Source: Thermodesulfobacteriaceae bacterium (GTDB lineage: Bacteria > Desulfobacterota > Thermodesulfobacteria > Thermodesulfobacteriales > Thermodesulfobacteriaceae). From it: DNA of 16,224 nt. Positions 6,322-14,277 of this stretch are shown piece after piece. Location: contig WGAR01000106.1 in NCBI GenBank assembly GCA_015494725.1, positions 1 to 16,224 on the forward strand. The letters run 5' to 3'. Both the position numbers and the translations under genes were made by a program. Every line of letters starts with the position of its first letter. Positions within the stretch are counted from its first letter, which is position 1. A model generated the notes under the pieces. The model had not been told where the DNA came from. It saw only the letters and a list, made by a program, of their open reading frames with translations, and searched no databases.

Positions 6322-7683
6322 ATGATGTCCAGTCTTTTGATTGAGCGGCCTCTTCCGCACGGTGGGCGTCTGGTCGAACGGGTTATCGAGGACAAAAGGG
6401 TGGCCCGTAAGATCTGGAAGAGTTGTAATGCCGTCTATGAAATTAAGCCCACGCTCCACTATGAAACCGGGGTTCCGGTTCGTAATGTTTATCGGGAGAT
6501 CATGTCCATCTGTTACGGGTTCTTCAGCCCGGTAGAGGGGTCCATGAAGCAGGCCGAGGTGGAGCGCGTTCTTAAGGAGCGCCGGTTGCTCAACGAGTGG
6601 ATCTTCCCCTATCCTCTGATTTTCGATATCAGCAAGGACGATCTCAACAAGCTCGGGGTCGAAGTGGGGGATCGTCTCGGGCTTACCCTCAAGGGCAAGC
6701 CCTTTGCCATTCTGGATATCGAAGAGATCTACGAGATCGATCCCGAGGAGCTGGCCTATAAGACCTTTGGCGATCCGGAGACCAATCCCGAGGTGGTGCA
6801 GCAGAAGTTCGACAAGAAGCATCCGGGGTGGGTGATCTATCGCAGTCATCAGCCCTATGTGCTGGCTGGAAAGTACACCATTATCAATCCTCCCAAGCTT
6901 AAGCCCCCGTTTGATCGTTTCTGGTTCCCGCCGCGCAAGTCCCGGGAGGAGTTTGAGAAGCGCGGTTGGCGTACGGTAATCAACCACCAGACCCGGAACG
7001 TACCCCACGTGGGGCATGAATTCCTGATGAAGTGTGCGGCCTTTACCGGCGATGTGGAGCCCTGTCACGGTATCCTGGTCAATGCCGTGATCGGGGTGAA
7101 GCGCCGGGGCGATTATCCGGACGAGGCCATTGTGGAGGCCCACGAGGCGGTAAACAAGTACGGGTACATTAAGCCCGAGCGGCATCTGGTGAGCATTGTG
7201 CTCTGGGATATGCGCTATGGTAACCCGCTGGAATCTCTGCTGCATGGAATCATCCGTCAGAACATGGGTTGCACCCATCACATGTTCGGGCGTGACCATG
7301 CGGCGGTGGGTGAATATTACGACAAGTTTGCCACCCAGATCCTCTGGACCAAGGGGATTCCCAGTTTCGGGTTCCCGGCTCCGCCTACCGATGTTCCTTA
7401 CGGGCTCAAGATTCGGCCGCAGAACATGCGGGAATTCTCCTACTGCCCCACCTGTAAGGAGATGGCCTATTCCGAGACCTGCGGGCACAAGCGGGAGAAG
7501 CTTTCCGGAAGCTTCCTCCGGGGCATGGTGGCCGAGGGTGTGCAGCCCCCGAGCATTATCATGCGTCCGGAGGTTTACAAGGTGGTGGTCAAGTGGTGGA
7601 AGCACTTCGGTTATCCGTTCTGTAATGAGAAGTATGTAATCAATAAGGAGAAGGAGCTCGAGGTCGATCTGGAGGACCTCTAA
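6322..7683 (+). CDS. sat: dissimilatory sulfate adenylyltransferase (ATP sulfurylase)
   Basis: Sat converts sulfate and ATP to APS and pyrophosphate, the first step of cytoplasmic sulfate reduction. It can also run backwards to make ATP during sulfur oxidation or disproportionation. The 453-residue protein has the nucleotide-binding motif QTRNVPHVGHE (about 223-233), GRDHA (about 323-327) and SGSFLR (about 395-400). A C-terminal cluster YCPTC...CGH (about 375-389) resembles the zinc site of dissimilatory and thermophilic ATP sulfurylases. An N-terminal PUA-like domain precedes the catalytic domain; no APS kinase domain is fused. Two ATGs stand in tandem (6322 and 6325). The AAGGAGG site is 3 nt from the first and 6 nt from the second, so the second may be the main start. 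The gene leads the sat / unknown / aprB / aprA unit. Confidence 0.97.
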   Translation: MMSSLLIERPLPHGGRLVERVIEDKRVARKIWKSCNAVYEIKPTLHYETGVPVRNVYREIMSICYGFFSPVEGSMKQAEVERVLKERRLLNEWIFPYPLIFDISKDDLNKLGVEVGDRLGLTLKGKPFAILDIEEIYEIDPEELAYKTFGDPETNPEVVQQKFDKKHPGWVIYRSHQPYVLAGKYTIINPPKLKPPFDRFWFPPRKSREEFEKRGWRTVINHQTRNVPHVGHEFLMKCAAFTGDVEPCHGILVNAVIGVKRRGDYPDEAIVEAHEAVNKYGYIKPERHLVSIVLWDMRYGNPLESLLHGIIRQNMGCTHHMFGRDHAAVGEYYDKFATQILWTKGIPSFGFPAPPTDVPYGLKIRPQNMREFSYCPTCKEMAYSETCGHKREKLSGSFLRGMVAEGVQPPSIIMRPEVYKVVVKWWKHFGYPFCNEKYVINKEKELEVDLEDL

Positions 7684-7712
7684 AGATTAAAAATTAGCGA
7701 GGAGGGAGAAAA

Positions 7713-8069
7713 ATGGCCTACTTTATGGTGGTGCTTTTGGATGATAGTCGGATGGAAAAGATTAAGGGTACGGGCCTTGAGGAGCATATTAAATACATGT
7801 TTGGTGGAGAGCTCAGGCTCCTTGAGGTGGAGGTAAGCGAGGATCTCAAGAATAAGATCCTGGCCGAGTTTGAGACCGCCCGGGTGGACTCCCGGGGGGC
7901 CATCACCGATGTTCCGGTGGCCTTTATGCGGGAGCTCTTTAACCAGGTGGTGGAAAAGAAGTCTCTGGGTCCCGAGGTGGTAGAGGGGGTGCTGGCTAAG
8001 ATCGGGGAGATCAAAGAGATGGCGGCCAAGGAGTCTGAATATCTGCCTCCTCCGGAGATAGAGGTTTAA
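7713..8069 (+). CDS. conserved-looking 118-aa protein of unknown function between sat and aprB
   Basis: A GAGGAGG site precedes the ATG, and codon use matches the flanking sulfur genes, so this is a real gene. The protein starts with a strand-like AYFMVVLLDDSRME and continues with KGTGLEEHIKYMFGGELRLLEVEVSEDL. A helical middle follows (NKILAEFETARVDSRG, VAFMRELFNQVVEKKSLGPEVVEGVLAKIGEIKEMAAKE), and it ends in a Pro/Glu tail. It has no cysteines, no signal peptide and no membrane helix, so it is probably a soluble cytoplasmic protein without metal clusters. I do not recognise a named domain. From memory, Archaeoglobus fulgidus has an ORF of nearly the same size in the same place between sat and aprBA; homology to it is unverified. 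The position suggests a role in Sat/Apr assembly, regulation or complex formation, but nothing in the sequence proves this. Confidence 0.88.
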   Translation: MAYFMVVLLDDSRMEKIKGTGLEEHIKYMFGGELRLLEVEVSEDLKNKILAEFETARVDSRGAITDVPVAFMRELFNQVVEKKSLGPEVVEGVLAKIGEIKEMAAKESEYLPPPEIEV

Positions 8070-8192
8070 AAAAAGTAATAATGTCTGGCGATTGGCGAAT
8101 ATGAAACTTGCCATAAAAATGGAAGTTGTGATAGGTAAGATTAGGGGCTGTAAGGCCGGAAGGCCCAAAAATAATGTAAGGAGGTAGGGAGT

Positions 8193-8657
8193 ATGCCGAG
8201 CTATGTAAATCCCGAAAAGTGTGACGGATGCAAGGGTGGTGATCGGACGGTTTGTATGTACATCTGTCCCAACGACCTCATGATTCTGGACACCGAGAAC
8301 ATGAAGGCCTATAACCAGGAGCCGGATCAGTGCTGGGAATGCTACAGCTGCGTGAAGAGCTGCCCGCAGGGTGCGATCTCGGTGCGGCATTATTCGGACT
8401 TTTCTCCTCTGGGTGCGTCCTGTCAGCCCATGCGGGGTACTACGGACATTATGTGGACCATTAAGTTCCGGAACGGGGTGGTGAAGCGTTTTAAGTTCCC
8501 CATTCGGACCACGCCCGAGGGTTCTGCTGATCCCACGGTGGGCAAGCCGGATCCGGATCTTTCCGCTCTGGGTGACAATCGTCTGTTTACTGAGATTGCC
8601 GACGGTGTGACTCCGGCTACCCCGGAGAATCCGGTGGCGATCAAGTTTGCGGGGTAA
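8193..8657 (+). CDS. aprB: adenylylsulfate reductase beta subunit
   Basis: AprB carries electrons through two [4Fe-4S] clusters to the FAD of AprA. The 154-residue protein has the cluster motifs Cys10-X2-Cys13-X7-Cys21-X3-CysPro (YICPNDL) and Cys47-X2-Cys50-X2-Cys53-X3-CysPro (VKSCPQGAI). The longer loop in the first motif (KGGDRTV) is typical of AprB. The tail after residue 65 (FSPLGASCQPMRGTTDIMWTI and onward) is the extension that wraps around AprA in known structures. The start has AAGGAGG 8 nt upstream. A 123-nt gap (8070-8192) without a visible gene separates it from the preceding ORF, holding only a small GGCC-GGAA-GGCC hairpin (about 8154-8165). aprA follows after 44 nt. Confidence 0.97.
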   Translation: MPSYVNPEKCDGCKGGDRTVCMYICPNDLMILDTENMKAYNQEPDQCWECYSCVKSCPQGAISVRHYSDFSPLGASCQPMRGTTDIMWTIKFRNGVVKRFKFPIRTTPEGSADPTVGKPDPDLSALGDNRLFTEIADGVTPATPENPVAIKFAG

Positions 8658-8701
8658 AGAATTTGGGGTGTTTAGAAAAATTTTAGAAAGGAGGGAGAGT
8701 T

Positions 8702-10702
8702 ATGGGTAGGATTTGGTCTTACAATCCTGGGTTACCTTTGGCCGAGCCCGAAATCGTAGAGATGGAGACGGATATCCTTATCGTAGGTGGCGGAATGGCC
8801 GCCTGCGGGGCTGCGGTGGAGGCCGTACGCTGGGCCAAACAGGCCGGGCTTAAGATCGTACTTTGCGACAAGGCGGCTCTGGAGCGTTCCGGGGCGGTGG
8901 CCATGGGTCTTTCGGCCATCAACACCTATATCGGCGAGAACAAGCCGGATGACTATGTCCGGATGGTGCGCTGCGACCTTATGGGGATCATTCGGGAGGA
9001 CCTTTCCTTCGATGTGGGCCGGCACGTGGACGACACCGTACACTGTTTTGAGGAGTGGGGTCTTCCCATCTGGAAGAAGACCGAGGATGGAAAGACCCTC
9101 GATGGGGCCGAGGCCAAGGCCAAGGGCCTCACGCTTAAGGGCGGAGCCAAGCCGGTGCGTTCCGGACGCTGGCAGATCATGATCAACGGTGAGTCCTATA
9201 AGGTGATCGTGGCCGAGGCGGCCAAGAACGCCATGGATCAGATGGGAGACAACGGCGTCATCCTGGAGCGGGTCTTCATCGTGCGGCCTCTTCTGGATGC
9301 CAACGAGCCCAACCGGTGCTGTGGCGGTGTGGGCTTTTCCGTACGTGAGAACAAGATCTACATCATCAAGGCCAACGCCACTCTGATCTCTACGGGTGGA
9401 GCGGTGAACATCTTCCGTCCTCGTTCCCAGGGTGAGGGAATGGGGCGTACCTGGTATCCGGTGTGGAACCCCGGTTCCGGTTACGCCATGGTGCTCATGA
9501 GCGGGGGTAAGCTGGTTCTCATGGAGAACCGTTTCGTTCCCGCCCGATTCAAGGACGGTTATGGACCGGTGGGAGCCTGGTTCCTCCTCTTTAAGGCCCG
9601 GGCTACCAACGCCTTTGATGAGGACTACATTGCCAAGCACAAGGACGAGCTCAAGAAGTTCGCTCCTTACAGCGAGGCCTCGGTGGTGGGTACCTGTCTG
9701 CGTAACCACGCCATGCTCATCGAGATGAAAGAGGGGCGGGGTCCCATCTATATGCACACCGAGTGGGCCCTTCAGGAGGCCATGAAGAGCATGGATAAGA
9801 AGGAGTTCAAGAAGCTCGAGGCCGAGGCCTGGGAGGACTTTCTGGACATGTGCGTAACCCAGGCCGGACTCTGGGCCTGCCTGAACATTGAGCCCGAGAA
9901 GAAGCCCTCCGAGATCATGCCCACCGAGCCCTACTTCCTGGGTTCGCACGCCGGTTGTGCCGGGGCCTGGTGCTGCGGTCCGGATGAGGACTGGGTGCCC
10001 GAGGAATACAAGAAGCCCTGGGACGAGATCGGCCGTTATAACCGGATGACCACGGTGAAGGGTATGTTCTGCGCCGGTGACACTGTGGGGGCCTGCGGAC
10101 ACAAGTTCTCCTCCGGTTCCCACGTGGAGGGTCGTATTGCGGCCAAGGCCATGGTGAAGTTCTGTCTGGATCACAAGGACTTCAAGCCCACTCCGAAGCG
10201 CAGCGCCGAGGAGTACAAGAAGGAGATCTATGCTCCGTGGTACCGGTTTGAGGAGTTCAAGAACGCCACCACGGTCTATGAGATCAACCCCAACTACCTC
10301 CTGCCGCGGCAGATCCAGAACCGGCTGATGAAGATCATGGACGAGTATGTGGCTGGAACCTCCACTTACTATCAGACCAACAAGATCATGCTGGAGCAGG
10401 GGCTTGAGCTCCTCACCATGCTCAAGGAGGACATGCAGCTTGCGGCGGCCCGGGATCTGCACGAGCTCATGCGGGCCTGGGAGAACATCCACCGGGTATG
10501 GACGGCCGAGGCCCATCTCCGGCACATCCTCTTCCGTGAGGAGAGCCGGTATCCGGGTTACTACTATCGGGCCGACTTCCCGGATCTCGACGATCAGAAC
10601 TGGCGCTGCTTCACCCTTTCCAGTGTGGATCCCGAGACCGGCGAGTGGAAGATGGAGAAGTTCCCCTACATCCAGATCATCCCCGATCCTCTGGGACCGT
10701 AA
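8702..10702 (+). CDS. aprA: adenylylsulfate reductase alpha subunit
   Basis: AprA is the FAD-containing catalytic subunit that reduces APS to sulfite and AMP, or does the reverse. The 666-residue protein has the dinucleotide-binding motif ILIVGGGMAACGAAVEA near residue 26, the flavin-contact stretch LERSGAVAMGLSAINTYIG, and RDENKIYII-like core strands (REN KIYIIKANATLISTGGA). It also has GSHAGCAGAWCCGPDEDW and the late FAD loop FCAGDTVGACGHKFSSGSHVEGR. Its length and ends are normal for the family. An AAAGGAGGG site precedes the ATG. It is the last gene before a strong terminator, so sat through aprA form one transcription unit. Confidence 0.98.
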   Translation: MGRIWSYNPGLPLAEPEIVEMETDILIVGGGMAACGAAVEAVRWAKQAGLKIVLCDKAALERSGAVAMGLSAINTYIGENKPDDYVRMVRCDLMGIIREDLSFDVGRHVDDTVHCFEEWGLPIWKKTEDGKTLDGAEAKAKGLTLKGGAKPVRSGRWQIMINGESYKVIVAEAAKNAMDQMGDNGVILERVFIVRPLLDANEPNRCCGGVGFSVRENKIYIIKANATLISTGGAVNIFRPRSQGEGMGRTWYPVWNPGSGYAMVLMSGGKLVLMENRFVPARFKDGYGPVGAWFLLFKARATNAFDEDYIAKHKDELKKFAPYSEASVVGTCLRNHAMLIEMKEGRGPIYMHTEWALQEAMKSMDKKEFKKLEAEAWEDFLDMCVTQAGLWACLNIEPEKKPSEIMPTEPYFLGSHAGCAGAWCCGPDEDWVPEEYKKPWDEIGRYNRMTTVKGMFCAGDTVGACGHKFSSGSHVEGRIAAKAMVKFCLDHKDFKPTPKRSAEEYKKEIYAPWYRFEEFKNATTVYEINPNYLLPRQIQNRLMKIMDEYVAGTSTYYQTNKIMLEQGLELLTMLKEDMQLAAARDLHELMRAWENIHRVWTAEAHLRHILFREESRYPGYYYRADFPDLDDQNWRCFTLSSVDPETGEWKMEKFPYIQIIPDPLGP

Positions 10703-10703
10703 G

Positions 10704-10747
10704 CGGAAGGGGTCTTCCGAGGGGGGCCGGGAGGCCCCCCTCTTTTT
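10704..10747 (+). terminator. strong intrinsic terminator after aprA, preceded by a second hairpin
   Basis: A perfect 10-bp GC-rich stem (10719-10728 with 10733-10742, GAGGGGGGCC / GGCCCCCCTC) with a GGGA loop is followed at once by TTTTT (10743-10747). Directly upstream, CGGAAG (10704-10709) pairs with CTTCCG (10714-10719) across a GGGT loop. The two hairpins share base 10719, so they cannot both be fully formed. The element begins 1 nt after the aprA stop codon. Confidence 0.9.
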
Positions 10748-10822
10748 ATCCTTGGTTTGTACGGAGGGTCCGGTGAGGGCCTTCGGTGCAAGCTAAGGTT
10801 ATAAAACCGGGAGGAGGCGGTT

Positions 10823-12067
10823 ATGGCTTACGATAAAATTTTGGTGGTAGGCGGAGGGATAAGCGGTATTACGGCGGCCGTGGAGGCGGCCGAGATGGAA
10901 TACGATGTATATCTGGTGGAGAAGGAACCTTCCCTGGGAGGGCGGGTGGCTCAGCTGCGATATTATTTCCCCAAGCTCTGTCCTCCTACCTGCGGGCTGG
11001 AGATGAACTACCGGCGCATCAAGACCAATCCCCGCATTACGGTTTATACCATGGCCACGGTAAAGAATATTAGCGGGGGGCCGGGTAATTATCGGGTCAC
11101 GGTGGAGATAGCCCCCCGTTACGTAAACGAAAACTGTACGGCCTGTGGGGAGTGCGAAAAGGTCTGTCAGGGGGAAAGGGACAACGCTTTTGATTTCGGT
11201 CGTTCCAAGACCAAGGCCATCTATCTTCCCCATCCCATGGCCTTCCCCATGCGTTATGTCCTGGACAAGTCCGCTCTGGCGGACGGAGATCTGGATCGGA
11301 TCATGCAGGCCTGTAAGTACAATGCTATCGATCCGAACATGCAGCCCCAGACGGTGGAGCTGGAGGTGGGGGCCATTATCTGGGCTACCGGGTGGAAGCC
11401 CTACGATGCCAGAAAGCTCGACAATCTGGGTTACGGGCGTTTCGAGAATGTAATTACCAACATGGAGATGGAGCGTCTGGCCTCTCCCAACGGGCCCACC
11501 GGGGGGAAGATCCTGCGCCCCTCGGATCAGACCGAGCCCAGGACGGTGGCCTTTGTGCAGTGTGCGGGCTCCAGGGATGAGAATCATCTGCCCTATTGTT
11601 CCTATATCTGCTGTCTGGCCTCGCTCAAGCAGAGTCTTTATCTGGCCGAGCAGAATCAGGATACGGAGATTTATATCTTTTACATTGATATTCGGACCCC
11701 GGGTCGTTACGAGAAGTTTTTGCGGCGGGCGCAGGAGGAGGCCCGGATCAACTTTATCAAGGGTAAGGTGGCCAAGATCGAGGAGGATCCCGGAAGCAAG
11801 GACCTGATAGTAACGGCCGAGGATACGCTTTCGGGTAAGAAGGTGGAGCAGCGGGTGAATATGGTGGTGCTGGCCACGGGAATGCAGCCCTCGCTGGCCG
11901 GGATGGAGCTTCCGGCGGGGGTACGGGTGGATGAAAACGGTTTCGTAGAGATTACCGAGGGCATGTATGCCTGTGGATGTGCCCGGATGCCCTTGGATGT
12001 AATGACTTCCAACGAGACGGCCACGGCCGCCGCTCTCAAAGCTATACAGACCATTGTAAGGGGGTAA
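10823..12067 (+). CDS. qmoA: quinone-interacting membrane-bound oxidoreductase subunit QmoA
   Basis: QmoA is a soluble, HdrA-like flavoprotein of the QmoABC complex, which links menaquinol to AprBA. The 414-residue protein has the FAD motif ILVVGGGISGITAAVEAA (6-23), EKEPSLGGRVAQL, and CPPTCG (Cys53, Cys57). A cysteine cluster CTACGECEKVC (about 104-114) follows, with a further Cys in MQACKYNAIDPNM. Also seen are the HdrA-like WATGWKPYDARKL, VQCAGSRDENHLPYCS, ICCLASLKQ and the closing flavin loop ATGMQPSLAG...MYACGCARMP. The start follows GGGAGGAGG by 5 nt. No convincing promoter is visible between the aprA terminator and this gene. qmoB starts 3 nt after its stop. Confidence 0.96.
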   Translation: MAYDKILVVGGGISGITAAVEAAEMEYDVYLVEKEPSLGGRVAQLRYYFPKLCPPTCGLEMNYRRIKTNPRITVYTMATVKNISGGPGNYRVTVEIAPRYVNENCTACGECEKVCQGERDNAFDFGRSKTKAIYLPHPMAFPMRYVLDKSALADGDLDRIMQACKYNAIDPNMQPQTVELEVGAIIWATGWKPYDARKLDNLGYGRFENVITNMEMERLASPNGPTGGKILRPSDQTEPRTVAFVQCAGSRDENHLPYCSYICCLASLKQSLYLAEQNQDTEIYIFYIDIRTPGRYEKFLRRAQEEARINFIKGKVAKIEEDPGSKDLIVTAEDTLSGKKVEQRVNMVVLATGMQPSLAGMELPAGVRVDENGFVEITEGMYACGCARMPLDVMTSNETATAAALKAIQTIVRG

Positions 12068-12070
12068 TCC

Positions 12071-14266
12071 ATGAAGATCGGAGCCTTTATTTGTACTTCT
12101 TGTAATATTGGAGATCGGTTGGAGGTAGGGGATCTCGAGGCTGCGGCCCGGGAGCAGGGGGCCGAGTTCGCGGCCTCGCGGGAGTTTCTCTGCAGTAAAG
12201 AAGGCTGTCAGTTCATTAACGAGGCCATCCAGAACGAGGGGCTGGAGGGAATAGCTATATGTGCCTGTTCTCCGCGGGTCAACTACGATGTCTTTAATTT
12301 CGGCAAGGTAGCGGTAGAGAGGGTGAGTCTGCGGGAAGGGGTGGTCTGGAGTCGTTTTCCGTTGCCCGGTGAGGGGGAGGAAGAGGTGGACGACAGCAAA
12401 GAGGTGGCCGAGGGGGTCACCTTTAAGGATGAGCTCATGGCCCTGGCCAAGGATTATGTCCGGATGGGGGTGGCCAAGCTTCAGAGTTATCACCATCCGG
12501 AGCCTTATAAGCCCGAGGAGGAGATTTCGCAGAGCGTGCTGGTCATAGGTGGAGGTGTGGCCGGACTTACCGCGGCCCTGGAGGTAGCCAAGGCCGGGCA
12601 CGAGGCCATTATCGTGGAGAAAGAGGGAGAGCTGGGTGGTTTTGCCGCCCGGATGAAGGCCCAGGTGAAGGCCGAGCCCCCCTTTGACGGTATCACCGAA
12701 CCCATTGTGGGGCGTCTTATCTCGGAGGTGCAGGGGAACGACAAGATCACGGTCTATACCGGGGCGCAGGTAACCAGTATCAAGGGGGCTCCGGGTCTCT
12801 TTACCGTGACCATCAGTAAAGGAGGTAGCGAGGAGGAGGTAAAGGTAGGGGCCATTGTGGTGGCTGCGGGGTGGAAACCCTATGATGCTTCCAAGCTGGA
12901 GGAGCTGGGTTACGGAAAGTTTGAGAACGTGGTTACCAACGTGGAATTCGAGGAGATGGCGGCGAAGGGGGAGATCAAGAGGAAAGATGGTTCTCCGGTA
13001 AAGAGCGTGCTTTTTGTGCAGTGTGCCGGGCAGCGGGATGAGAATCATCTCCCTTATTGTTCCTCGGTGTGTTGTCTGGTCTCCCTCAAGCAGGCCAAAT
13101 ATGTGCGCGAGGTCGATCCCGAGGCCAAGGCCTATATCATTTACAAGGACATGCGCACGGTAGGGATCTACGAGAATTTCTATAAGTCCATGCAGGATGA
13201 TCCGGGAGTCTTTCTTACCAAGGGAGAGGTCAAGGAGATCCGGGAGGAGGAAGGACGTCTGGTGGTGCGGGTGGATCAGACCCTTTTCGGGGAGGAGGTG
13301 GAGATCCCGGTAGATATGGTGGTGCTGGCCACGGGTATGGTTCCGGCCACTTCTGAAGATCCCATTATTCCCCTGCAGTATCGACAGGGGGCCGGATTTC
13401 CGGAGCTGGAGCTCTTTTACGGTTTTGCGGATTCCAACTATATCTGTTTCCCTTACGAGACCCGGCGTACGGGCATCTATGCCGCCGGGGCGGTGCACCA
13501 GCCCATGACCATCTTTCAGGCCATGGAGGATGCCACGGGGGCGGCTCTCAAGGCCCTTCAGTGTATCAAGGCCATTGAGATGGGGCATGCGGTGCATCCC
13601 CGGACCTGGGATTTTGCCTTTCCGGAGTTCGATCTCAAGATGTGCACGCAGTGTAAGCGGTGTACGGAGGAATGTCCCTTCGGGGCGCTGGACGAGGACG
13701 AGAAGGGGACGCCCATGCCCAATCCTACCCGGTGCCGGCGGTGCGGTACCTGTTTCGGGGCCTGTCCGCAGCGGATCATCAGTTTCAAGGATTACAGTGT
13801 GGATATGATCTCCAACATGATCAAGGCCTGTGAGATGCCGGAGCCGGATTACGGTCTCTACCGGGTGATGACCTTTGTATGTGAGAACGACGCCCTTCCG
13901 GCCCTGGATATGGCGGCTTATCGGCGCATGAATCTGCCGGTGGCTTTCCGGATCATTCCGGTGCGGTGTCTGGGAGCGGTGAATGTGGCTTTTGTAAAGG
14001 ATGCCATGAGTAAGGGCTTTGACGGAGTGCTTCTCATGGGCTGCAAGTTCGGCGAGAACTATCAGTGCCACTTCATCAAGGGTAGCGAGCTGGCCAACCG
14101 GCGTATGGAGAATGTAGCCGAGACCCTCCAGCAGCTGGCTCTGGAGACGGAGCGGGTGAAACTGGAGATCGTGGCCATTGACGAGTCGGAGAGGATTCCC
14201 AAGATTATGGACGAGTTTGTGGCCTTCCTTCAGGAATACGGAGAAAGCCCATTTAAGGGATGGTAA
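12071..14266 (+). CDS. qmoB: quinone-interacting membrane-bound oxidoreductase subunit QmoB
   Basis: QmoB combines an HdrA-like flavoprotein with ferredoxin and MvhD-like parts. Of its 731 residues, about 1-90 form the HdrA N-terminal region (GAFICTSCNIGD, FLCSKEGCQFI, ICACSPRVNYD). The FAD domain begins near 156 (VLVIGGGVAGLTAALEVAKAG). The HdrA signature VQCAGQRDENHLPYCS-VCCLVSLKQ lies near 315-340. A double [4Fe-4S] ferredoxin stretch is at about 520-575 (MCTQCKRCTEECP and CRRCGTCFGACP). The last 130 residues resemble the small [2Fe-2S] MvhD/FlpD subunit of heterodisulfide reductase partners (RCLGAVNV, GVLLMGCKFGENYQCHF). It is a paralogue of QmoA over the central domain. Its initiation site is poor (AAGGGGG only), which fits coupling to qmoA 3 nt upstream. 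The stop codon lies inside the qmoC ribosome-binding site. Confidence 0.96.
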   Translation: MKIGAFICTSCNIGDRLEVGDLEAAAREQGAEFAASREFLCSKEGCQFINEAIQNEGLEGIAICACSPRVNYDVFNFGKVAVERVSLREGVVWSRFPLPGEGEEEVDDSKEVAEGVTFKDELMALAKDYVRMGVAKLQSYHHPEPYKPEEEISQSVLVIGGGVAGLTAALEVAKAGHEAIIVEKEGELGGFAARMKAQVKAEPPFDGITEPIVGRLISEVQGNDKITVYTGAQVTSIKGAPGLFTVTISKGGSEEEVKVGAIVVAAGWKPYDASKLEELGYGKFENVVTNVEFEEMAAKGEIKRKDGSPVKSVLFVQCAGQRDENHLPYCSSVCCLVSLKQAKYVREVDPEAKAYIIYKDMRTVGIYENFYKSMQDDPGVFLTKGEVKEIREEEGRLVVRVDQTLFGEEVEIPVDMVVLATGMVPATSEDPIIPLQYRQGAGFPELELFYGFADSNYICFPYETRRTGIYAAGAVHQPMTIFQAMEDATGAALKALQCIKAIEMGHAVHPRTWDFAFPEFDLKMCTQCKRCTEECPFGALDEDEKGTPMPNPTRCRRCGTCFGACPQRIISFKDYSVDMISNMIKACEMPEPDYGLYRVMTFVCENDALPALDMAAYRRMNLPVAFRIIPVRCLGAVNVAFVKDAMSKGFDGVLLMGCKFGENYQCHFIKGSELANRRMENVAETLQQLALETERVKLEIVAIDESERIPKIMDEFVAFLQEYGESPFKGW

Positions 14267-14277
14267 GGAGGTAAGAT

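Noticed and set aside
6211..7605. 464-codon open frame on the minus strand opposite sat
   Set aside because: It is a shadow frame; it would also run across the mobA-sat promoter region.
8101..8187. 28-codon ATG frame in the gap before aprB (MKLAIKMEVVIGKIRG and onward)
   Set aside because: It has no ribosome-binding site, is very short, and has only a vague resemblance to a small protein family; too weak to call a gene or a remnant.
8732..10525. 597-codon open frame on the minus strand opposite aprA
   Set aside because: It is a shadow of the strongly biased aprA codons, and no family motif was found.
10800..10805. TATAAA box just before qmoA
   Set aside because: It would start transcription inside the qmoA ribosome-binding site and has no -35 box at 16-18 nt. 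It more likely belongs to the GGTT-ATAA-AACC sequence by chance.
10799..14071. 1090-codon open frame on the minus strand opposite qmoA and qmoB
   Set aside because: It mirrors the codon bias of the two real genes, is rich in His, Leu, Gly and Arg without domain motifs, and has no support as a protein.
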